DNA of 5,236 nucleotides from Gammaproteobacteria bacterium (GTDB lineage: Bacteria; Pseudomonadota; Gammaproteobacteria; Steroidobacterales; Steroidobacteraceae), in contig JADLDF010000339.1 of assembly GCA_020846815.1 (NCBI GenBank), positions 1 through 5,236 on the forward strand, written 5' to 3'. Each line of letters begins with the position of its first letter. Within the stretch, counting starts at the first letter, position 1. The notes beneath the pieces are model-generated. The model was not told where the DNA came from and ran no database searches. It was given only the letters and a program-made list of their open reading frames with translations. Below, one piece after another: positions 1 to 5,236 of this stretch. Made by a program: the position numbers and the translations under genes.

Positions 1-2351
1 ACCGCACCAGCCGCCGCAGCCGGCTGGTCGTGTTCGGCGTCGACGAGGGCATCCTGCAGGTGGCCGGCTGGCGCAATCCCGATCCGCTCGGCTTCTTTTT
101 CGAAAAGCGCGCGCTCGAGGTCGACACGCGTCAGATCCTCGACCTGCTGCTACCGGAGTTCCAGGCGCTGATGCGCTCGGCGCCCGGCGGCGATGCCGAG
201 GGTGGCGGTGCGAAGTACCTGAACCCGTTCAAGCGCCGGCGCGACCTGCCGGTGGCGTTCTGGTCGGGCCTCGTCGATGCGGGTTCGGAAGCTGCACGCT
301 TCCGCTACGTCGTGCCGGATTCGTTCAACGGCTCGATGCGCTTGGTCGCGGTCGCAGTCGCCGCCGATGGCATCGGCGTCGCGACCTCGCAGCTCGTGTC
401 GCGCGGCGATTTCGTGATCCTGCCGAATGCGCCGCTCGCGGTCGCGCCCGGCGACGAGTTCGAATTCACGGCCGGCGTGACCAACAATCTCGAGGGCGCC
501 ACTGGCGCGGACTCGGCCCTCGACGTGACCACGCGTCTCGAGGTCTCGGAGCAGTTCGAGGTCCTCGGCGCGCCGCAACTCGTGACGCCGATCGAGCGCG
601 GCCGCGAAGCCGTGGTGCGTTTCCGGCTGCGCGCACGCGAAGCGCTCGGCGCGGGCTCGCTGCGGCTCGTGGCCAGCGCGGGTTCGAAGCGCGCCACCGC
701 GACCACGGGCGTCAGCCTGCGACCCGCAGGCACCTTCCAGACGCTGCTGCAGTCAGGAAGCTTCGACGACGGGCGCCGCGACCTGCCGCTCGCGCGGGTG
801 CTGCGGCCCGAACGCCGCCGGCTGGAGGCGAGCGTGGCGGCTTCGCCGCTGGCGATCGCCGGCGGCCTCGAGGCCTGGCTTGCCGAATACCCTTACGGCT
901 GCACCGAGCAGCTCGTCTCGCAGGCGCTGCCCGCAGTGCTGCTCGCTGCGCGGTCGGAGCTCGGGCGCAGCAATCTCCCGGCCGCGCCTGAGCGCTGGTC
1001 GCGGCTGCTGGTCGAGCTGCGCGCGCGGCAGAACGCCGACGGTGGTTTCGGCTACTGGCCGTCGGACCCGGCAGCCTCGCCGTACGCCAGCGTCTATGCG
1101 CTGCATGCCTTGGTCGAGGCGCAGGAACGCGGCCAGGGCGCGCCGCGCGACGTGCTCGAGCGCGGCGCGGCCTGGCTCGCGGAGTTCGCGGCCGAAGGTG
1201 GCGGCGGCCTCGCACTCGAGCGCACGCGCGCCTATGCGATCTACGTGCTGACGCGCCTGGGACGCGTGGCCTCGAACCACGCCAACGCGCAGCTCGAGCG
1301 GCTCGACCGCGACCACGGCCGCCGCTGGCGCGGCGACATCACAGCGGCCTGGCTCGCGGCGGCCTACCAGTCGATGCGCCAGACGGCGCCTGCGCGCGAG
1401 CTCGCGGCGGGCGTGCGCTTCAGCGATCCGGCCCGGCCCTGGCCGGTCGACTACGGCGACGCGGGCGGCGGCTACGTCTACTCCTCGGTGACCCACGATG
1501 GGCAGCTCGCGTTCCTGCTAGCCCGGCATTTCCCGGAGCGGCTGCGCGAGCAGGGACCGGCGGCGCTGGCGGCGATCACGGCCGCGCCGCGCGCCGGCCA
1601 CAGCACCGCCTCGGCGGCCTGGACTGTGCTCGCGCTCGATGCCTGGGCCGCGTCGGCCGAGAGCGGCCCGCCGCCCGCGCTGACGATCGACGAGCTGCTC
1701 GCCGGCGGCCGCATTCGCGCGCTCGCGACCCGCGGTACGGCCGTGCGGCGCGCCTCGTTCAGCGGCGAGGCGAATGCGCTGCGCTTCGGCGCGCCGCGCG
1801 GCACGCGGGTCTACTGGACGGCGACGCTCGCCGGCTACGACCGCGAGCCGCCGCAGACCGAGCTGCGCCAAGGCTTGGAGATCGTCCGCGACTACCTCGG
1901 CGCCGACGGCAAGCCAGTGCGGACGGCGAAGCAGGGCGACGAGCTGACGGTGCGCGTGCGCCTGCGCAGCCTCGAGCAGCGCGAGTACTGGGACGGCGTC
2001 GTCGTCGACGTGCTGCCGGGCGGCTTCGAGCCGATCCTCGACGAGCTGGTGCGCTCGGGGCGTGACGGCGCGGAGGAGGAGGCCGGCGCGGGGCCAGTCG
2101 CGCCCGCAACACCCTCCGCTGCGGGCGCGAGCTCGGCCGCGACGCGCTGGTATCCGGACTACGTCGACGTGCGCGAGGATCGCGTCATCGCCTTCGGTGC
2201 CATCGGCCCGCAGACGCGCGAGTTCAGCTATCGCGTGCGTGCGACCACGGCCGGCCGCTTCGCCGTGCCGCCGGCCTACGCCGAGTCGATGTACGACCCG
2301 GTGGCGCAGGCGCGCTCGCTCGGTGCGCAGCTCGCGGTCGAGGCGCGCTGA
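1..2351 (+). CDS. yfhM: Bacterial alpha-2-macroglobulin, YfhM type, C-terminal part (5' end outside window)
   Basis: This is a periplasmic protease trap: an attacking protease cuts a bait region, and the protein then binds it covalently through an internal Cys-Gln thioester. The frame is open from base 3, before the first possible start (GTG at 30), so the gene begins outside the window. Visible in order are VDEGILQ and a PDP/FF segment (about 39-100), then NPFKRRRDLPVAFWSG through RGDFVILPNAPLAVAPGDEF (about 222-461), the conserved A2M core. The thioester YPYGCTEQ follows, with Cys at 900-902 and Gln at 909-911, inside an alpha-toroid domain (about 840-1700) with QNADGGFGYW. C-terminal beta domains end in YAESMYDPVAQARS. 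About 480 residues follow the Cys, close to E. coli YfhM as I recall it, so roughly 900 residues are missing upstream. An Ala/Gly/Glu-rich insert lies at 2061-2147. The lipobox expected in this family cannot be seen. Adjacent pbpC supports the YfhM rather than the thioester-less YfaS type. Confidence 0.95.
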   Translation, partial: RTSRRSRLVVFGVDEGILQVAGWRNPDPLGFFFEKRALEVDTRQILDLLLPEFQALMRSAPGGDAEGGGAKYLNPFKRRRDLPVAFWSGLVDAGSEAARFRYVVPDSFNGSMRLVAVAVAADGIGVATSQLVSRGDFVILPNAPLAVAPGDEFEFTAGVTNNLEGATGADSALDVTTRLEVSEQFEVLGAPQLVTPIERGREAVVRFRLRAREALGAGSLRLVASAGSKRATATTGVSLRPAGTFQTLLQSGSFDDGRRDLPLARVLRPERRRLEASVAASPLAIAGGLEAWLAEYPYGCTEQLVSQALPAVLLAARSELGRSNLPAAPERWSRLLVELRARQNADGGFGYWPSDPAASPYASVYALHALVEAQERGQGAPRDVLERGAAWLAEFAAEGGGGLALERTRAYAIYVLTRLGRVASNHANAQLERLDRDHGRRWRGDITAAWLAAAYQSMRQTAPARELAAGVRFSDPARPWPVDYGDAGGGYVYSSVTHDGQLAFLLARHFPERLREQGPAALAAITAAPRAGHSTASAAWTVLALDAWAASAESGPPPALTIDELLAGGRIRALATRGTAVRRASFSGEANALRFGAPRGTRVYWTATLAGYDREPPQTELRQGLEIVRDYLGADGKPVRTAKQGDELTVRVRLRSLEQREYWDGVVVDVLPGGFEPILDELVRSGRDGAEEEAGAGPVAPATPSAAGASSAATRWYPDYVDVREDRVIAFGAIGPQTREFSYRVRATTAGRFAVPPAYAESMYDPVAQARSLGAQLAVEAR

Positions 2352-2362
2352 GTCGCGGTCGC

Positions 2363-2386
2363 GGGGCGGCGCGGGGCGGGAACGGG
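2363..2386 (+). promoter_or_regulatory. G-rich leader of pbpC with a G-quadruplex consensus
   Basis: Four G-runs of 4, 4, 3 and 3 bases (2363-2366, 2373-2376, 2378-2380, 2384-2386) are separated by loops of 6, 1 and 3 bases, which fits the G3+N1-7 consensus. The last run ends one base before the pbpC ATG. Part of it is a near-perfect 10-base tandem repeat (2361-2370 and 2371-2380). The run takes the place of the ribosome binding site, so a folded RNA here could limit pbpC translation. This is a pattern match in a GC-rich genome; folding and regulation are inferred. Confidence 0.35.
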
Positions 2387-2387
2387 C

Positions 2388-4763
2388 ATGGGACGTCGCG
2401 CCAAACTCGTGGCCACCGGCCTCGCACTGCTGGCCGCGACGCTGGTCGTGGCGCACGTCGCGCCGCGCGAGCCCCTGCTCGCACGCTTCCCGGCCTCGAC
2501 CGCGGTCCACGACCGCCACGGTGCGCTGCTGCGCCTGACGCTTGCGGCCGATGGCCGTTACCGCTTGCCGCTGCCGCTGGAGCGGATTTCGCCCAAGATC
2601 GTCGCGGCCGTGCTGCTGCACGAGGACCAGCGCTTCTTCCGGCATCCGGGCGTCGACGGTGCCGCGCTGCTGCGCGGCGCCTGGCGCAGCTTCGTCGTGC
2701 GCGACCGGCGCGTCGGTGCCTCGACGATCACCATGCAGCTCGCGCGCCGGCTGCACGGCCTCGACACGCGCCACCTGCCCGGCAAGCTCGTGCAGCTGCT
2801 GCGCGCGCTGGAGCTCGAAGCCCGTTACTCGAAGCGTGAGATCCTCGAGGCCTATCTCAACCTCGTGCCCTTCGGCGGCAACGTCGAGGGCGTGGGTGCC
2901 GCGAGCCTCGTCTACTTCCGCCGCGAGGCGGCCGAGCTGACGCTCGCCGAGGCGCTGAGCCTCGCGGTCGTGCCGCAGAGCCCGGCGCGGCGCCGGCCCC
3001 GTGCCGACAATGCCGACTTGGCCGCGGCGCGTGCGCGGCTGTTCGAGCGCTGGCGAGCACGGCACGACGCCAGCACCGCCGACGCGGTCGCGCTCGAGGC
3101 GCCGCTCGTGACCGGCTCGACCCGCGATCTGCCGTTCTTCGCACCGCATGCCGTGCAGGCCCTGCTGGCGCGGCCGGCGGCGGCCGCGCGCACGCGCATC
3201 GACACGACCCTCGACCTGCGCACCCAGCGCCTGGTCGAGCACCAGCTGCAGGCCTTCGTCGCGCGCCAGCGGCGTTTCGGCATCGAGAACGCCGCGGCGC
3301 TGCTGGTCGACGTGCGCGACCGGTCGGTCGTCGCGAGCGTCGGCTCGGCCGATTTCGGCGCTGCGGCGATCGCCGGGCAGGTCGACGGCACTCGTGCCCG
3401 GCGCTCGCCCGGGTCGGCGCTGAAGCCCTTCATCTATGCGCTGGCCTTCGAGCAGGGGCTGCTGCATCCCATGACCGTGCTCGAGGACAGGCCCCAGGCC
3501 TTCGGGCCGCAGTCGCCGGAGAATTTCGACGGCGAGTTCGCCGGACCGCTGACGGCGCAGGACGCGCTGGTCCGCAGCCGCAACGTACCGGCGGTCGCCG
3601 TCGGGCTGCGGCTGCGCGCGCCGGGCCTGCACGGCCTGCTGCGGGGCGGTGGCGTCGCGAACCTCGCCGAGCCCGCGCACTACGGCCTCGCGCTCTACCT
3701 CGGCGGCGCCGAAGTCACGATGCGCGAGCTCGCGGCGCTGTACGCGATGCTCGCCGACGGCGGCATCTGGGCGCCGCTGCGCGACGAGCTGCCGTCGTCG
3801 GCACAGGCTCCGTTGCCGATGCCGCGACGCTTGCTCGGTGAGCCCGCCGCCTGGGTGACGCTGGAGATGCTCGCCCGCAATCCGCGGCCCGCGCAGGCGT
3901 TTGCCAACACCGCGATCCGCGCGCGCGGTCCGGTCTACTGGAAGACCGGTACCTCGAACGGCTTCCGAGATGCCTGGGCCGCCGGGGTCTTCGACCACCA
4001 CGTGCTGGTGGTCTGGATTGGCAACTTCGACGGCCGCCCGAATCCGGCCTTCGTCGGCGTGCAGGTCGCCGCGCCGCTGTTCTTCCAGCTCGTCGATGCA
4101 CTGCGCGCGACGCGGCCCGCCGGTGCACCGGACCGTCCGGCGTCGATGCTGCGGCCGCCTCCGCCGCTGCGCCGCGTCGAGGTCTGCGCCGGTTCCGGCG
4201 ATCTGCCGAATGCCTGGTGTCCGCGCCGCGTCGAGACCTGGTACCTGCCCGGTGTTTCGCCGATCCGCGTCAGCACGCTGCACCGTGCGCTGCGCATCGA
4301 TCGCCGCAGCGGGCTGCAGGCCTGCGCGGATGCGCCTGCGGCCGCGACGCGGATCGAGGTTTTCGAGTCCTGGAGCTCCGACATGCTCGAGCTGTTCGAG
4401 CGTGCCGGCCTGCCGCGCCGGCGTCCGCCGCCCCTCGATCCATCCTGCGCGGGCGCACTGGCCGAGGCTGCGGACATCGGCCCCGCGCGCGCTCCCGAGA
4501 TCAGCTCGCCGCTCGATGGCGTCGCCTATCTGCTGCGCGATGCCGACGCCGCGCAGCCGGCGACACCGCTGGCGCTGCGTGCCAGCGCCGATGCCGAGAT
4601 CGATGCGCTCTACTGGTTCGTCGACGGCGCGTTCGTCGGTCGCGCAGCGCGCGGCCAGGGCCTCGAATGGCTGCCGCGAGCGCCCGGGCGCTACCAGCTG
4701 CGCGTCGTCGACGATGCAGGTCGTGCGGCGCGCCGCGAGGTCGTGGTCGCGCGCGCACCGTGA
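2388..4763 (+). CDS. pbpC: Penicillin-binding protein 1C, bifunctional glycosyltransferase/transpeptidase
   Basis: A complete 791-residue class A PBP that polymerises lipid II into glycan strands and has a transpeptidase domain; it acts on the outer face of the inner membrane. ATG 2388 is followed by RR and a single hydrophobic segment (about residues 7-24), the expected signal anchor. The GT51 domain (about 55-225) has EDQRFFRHPG with catalytic Glu79, GASTITMQ at 110-117, and KREILEAYLN at 149-158 with the second Glu at 154. The transpeptidase has all three motifs: S343-A-L-K346, S397-R-N399 and K519-T-G-T522. A linker carries Cys600 and Cys611. Residues about 703-787 match the BiPBP_C domain typical of PBP1C. 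Length is close to E. coli PBP1C (770). It lies 36 bases after yfhM and is probably co-transcribed. No good Shine-Dalgarno is present; the leader is G-rich. All catalytic residues are kept, so both activities are expected, although the E. coli enzyme is reported to have weak or atypical penicillin binding. Confidence 0.97.
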   Translation: MGRRAKLVATGLALLAATLVVAHVAPREPLLARFPASTAVHDRHGALLRLTLAADGRYRLPLPLERISPKIVAAVLLHEDQRFFRHPGVDGAALLRGAWRSFVVRDRRVGASTITMQLARRLHGLDTRHLPGKLVQLLRALELEARYSKREILEAYLNLVPFGGNVEGVGAASLVYFRREAAELTLAEALSLAVVPQSPARRRPRADNADLAAARARLFERWRARHDASTADAVALEAPLVTGSTRDLPFFAPHAVQALLARPAAAARTRIDTTLDLRTQRLVEHQLQAFVARQRRFGIENAAALLVDVRDRSVVASVGSADFGAAAIAGQVDGTRARRSPGSALKPFIYALAFEQGLLHPMTVLEDRPQAFGPQSPENFDGEFAGPLTAQDALVRSRNVPAVAVGLRLRAPGLHGLLRGGGVANLAEPAHYGLALYLGGAEVTMRELAALYAMLADGGIWAPLRDELPSSAQAPLPMPRRLLGEPAAWVTLEMLARNPRPAQAFANTAIRARGPVYWKTGTSNGFRDAWAAGVFDHHVLVVWIGNFDGRPNPAFVGVQVAAPLFFQLVDALRATRPAGAPDRPASMLRPPPPLRRVEVCAGSGDLPNAWCPRRVETWYLPGVSPIRVSTLHRALRIDRRSGLQACADAPAAATRIEVFESWSSDMLELFERAGLPRRRPPPLDPSCAGALAEAADIGPARAPEISSPLDGVAYLLRDADAAQPATPLALRASADAEIDALYWFVDGAFVGRAARGQGLEWLPRAPGRYQLRVVDDAGRAARREVVVARAP

Positions 4764-4850
4764 TCATGATGCCGCTCCGCGTCGTTCCGTTGCGCGTTGG
4801 CACGCGGATTGCCGCATCGGTGGCAGTCCGACAACGCCATCGTGGCGAAC

Positions 4851-4855
4851 AGGAG
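4851..4855 (+). promoter_or_regulatory. Strong Shine-Dalgarno AGGAG for the short frame at 4862
   Basis: AGGAG lies six bases before ATG 4862, an ideal spacing. It decides the start: two in-frame ATGs upstream (4766 and 4769) would give about 65 residues but have no comparable site, and 4766 lies only three bases after the pbpC stop codon. A site this good suggests the downstream frame is, or recently was, a genuinely translated gene. Confidence 0.7.
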
Positions 4856-4861
4856 ACGTCG

Positions 4862-4963
4862 ATGCCCGAGAAGCGAACCATGCAGAGAGCCCGTCGCGCT
4901 CGCCGCCAGGGCAAGGCCGCAAGGCGGGGCCCGCAGTGGCCCGCGATCGTCACTCGACCTTGA
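4862..4963 (+). pseudogene. Truncated small basic protein, DUF6496-like N-terminus (33 codons)
   Basis: The frame encodes 33 residues starting MPEKRTMQRARRARRQGKA. From memory, this resembles the start of a common small proteobacterial protein (DUF6496 type, about 60-80 residues) beginning MPEK, followed by a basic RAR..REGK stretch. Intact members continue with an AGEFVREE-like helix and a GKHGARS..QAIAIGLSKARRAG block. Neither is present here: after GKA the frame reads ARRGPQWPAIVTRP and stops at 4961-4963. The last 14 bases overlap the 3' end of the convergent hsp20 gene. A heptamer GCAAGGC is repeated at 4911-4917 and 4919-4925, exactly where similarity stops, which suggests a rearrangement point. 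The ribosome binding site and start are intact, so a short, very basic peptide could still be made. It could instead be a novel short gene. The family link rests on a short match and is moderate at best; the function of the family is not known to me. Confidence 0.5.
4924..4944 (-). terminator. GC-rich hairpin just past the hsp20 stop, possible terminator or 3' stabiliser
   Basis: GCGGG at 4924-4928 pairs with CCCGC at 4940-4944, and CC at 4930-4931 pairs with GG at 4938-4939. This gives a seven-pair, all-GC stem with one bulged G (4929) and a six-base loop. It begins five bases beyond the hsp20 stop codon on the - strand, where a transcript end would be expected. There is no T-run on either side, so it is not a canonical intrinsic terminator. 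It may work as an RNA 3' end stabiliser, or be chance pairing in GC-rich DNA. It also sits within the non-conserved tail of the short + strand frame. Confidence 0.3.
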
Positions 4964-5236
4964 TCTGGCGCGGCTCGCGCTTCTTCGCCGGCTCGCGTTT
5001 CGGCACGTGTACCGTCAGCACGCCCTCGCGCGACTCGCAGCGGATGCGCTCGGCATCGACGTTCTCGGGCAGCGAGAAGCTGCGCGAAAAGCTGCCGTAG
5101 CAGCTCTCGACGCGGTGGAAGCGCTCGCTCTTCTGCTCCGACTGCTGGCGTCGCTCGCCCGAGATCGTCAGCCGGCCGTCCTCGGCCGTGACGTGCACGT
5201 CTTCCTTCTTCACGGCCGGCAGCTCGGCGCGGATCA
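4950..5236 (-). CDS. Small heat-shock protein, Hsp20/alpha-crystallin family, C-terminal part
   Basis: This is an ATP-independent holdase chaperone that binds unfolding proteins in the cytoplasm and keeps them refoldable by DnaK/ClpB; such proteins form large oligomers. The frame runs off the right edge. The first visible residues, IRAELPAVKKEDVHV, match the start of the alpha-crystallin domain, so the GTG at 5213 is an internal valine codon, not the start. Next come EDGRLTISGER, the segment FHRVESCYGSFSRSFSLPENVDAERI with the conserved R-E/S-YGSF-R-F-LP pattern, and GVLTVHVPK with the family's G-V-L hallmark. The short basic tail ends PRQIKVE and contains an I-K-V form of the I-x-I/V motif that docks neighbouring subunits. 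About 95 residues are visible of a usual 140-170; the variable N-terminal arm and promoter are outside. The gene faces pbpC and overlaps the short + frame by 14 bases. Heat-shock control is likely for the family but cannot be seen here. Confidence 0.95.
   Translation of the reverse strand, partial: IRAELPAVKKEDVHVTAEDGRLTISGERRQQSEQKSERFHRVESCYGSFSRSFSLPENVDAERIRCESREGVLTVHVPKREPAKKREPRQIKVE

Noticed and set aside
30..32. GTG at 30 as the start of the macroglobulin gene
   Set aside because: The frame is open upstream to base 3, and the protein would lack about two thirds of the family's usual length. It is an internal valine codon.
1518..4283. A 921-codon open frame on the - strand, antisense to yfhM and pbpC
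   Set aside because: It spans the junction of two well-supported + strand genes, has an Arg/Ala/Gly/Gln-rich composition with no recognisable domain, and is the kind of long antisense frame that strong GC bias at codon third positions produces.
4793..4806. A small hairpin (CGCGT, four-base loop, ACGCG) after pbpC as a terminator
   Set aside because: The stem is only five pairs and no T-run follows. Such stems are common by chance at this base composition.
4766..4861. An N-terminal extension of the short frame from ATG 4766 or 4769
   Set aside because: There is no ribosome binding site for these starts, while AGGAG at 4851-4855 is ideally placed for ATG 4862. The MPEK start also matches the suspected family.
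3901..5100. A 399-codon + strand frame across the end of pbpC and the right-hand region
   Set aside because: It is out of frame with pbpC, rich in Arg, Ala, Ser and Pro, and runs antisense through hsp20. It has no domain and no start signal.
5211..5213. GTG at 5213 (- strand) as the start of hsp20
   Set aside because: The in-frame residues before it (IRAELPA) match the conserved beginning of the alpha-crystallin domain, so the gene continues past the window edge.

Overview
The window is very GC-rich, with dense coding and long spurious open frames on the opposite strand. This fits a high-GC proteobacterium, but I cannot name a genus from sequence alone. Two large genes on the + strand fill most of it. 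A short + strand reading frame and the 3' part of a - strand gene occupy the right end.

Left and centre: bases 1-2351 are the C-terminal part of a bacterial alpha-2-macroglobulin of the thioester-bearing YfhM type, with an intact C-T-E-Q motif. It is followed after 36 bases by a complete pbpC (2388-4763), encoding the bifunctional peptidoglycan synthase PBP1C. PBP1C carries a glycosyltransferase-51 domain, a transpeptidase domain and a BiPBP_C tail. This is the classic proteobacterial yfhM-pbpC pair. The usual model is that the macroglobulin traps hostile proteases in the periplasm after the envelope is breached, while PBP1C rebuilds the wall. The spacer before pbpC has no good Shine-Dalgarno; instead it holds four closely spaced G-runs that match the G-quadruplex consensus.

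Right end: after a 98-base spacer there is a 33-codon frame (4862-4963) with a near-perfect ribosome binding site. Its first ~19 residues look like the start of a widespread small basic protein family (DUF6496 type, from memory). The rest does not follow that family and overlaps the 3' end of the convergent gene by 14 bases, so I read it as a truncated remnant. The convergent gene (4950 to beyond the right edge, - strand) is a small heat-shock protein of the Hsp20/IbpA class, with the alpha-crystallin domain visible and the N-terminus cut off. A GC-rich hairpin lies just past the hsp20 stop codon, inside the tail of the short frame.

No tRNA, rRNA, CRISPR array, insertion sequence or phage gene is visible. 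I see no strong evidence for an undescribed multi-gene system. The points most worth checking are the truncated small gene at the hsp20 junction and the G-rich leader of pbpC.
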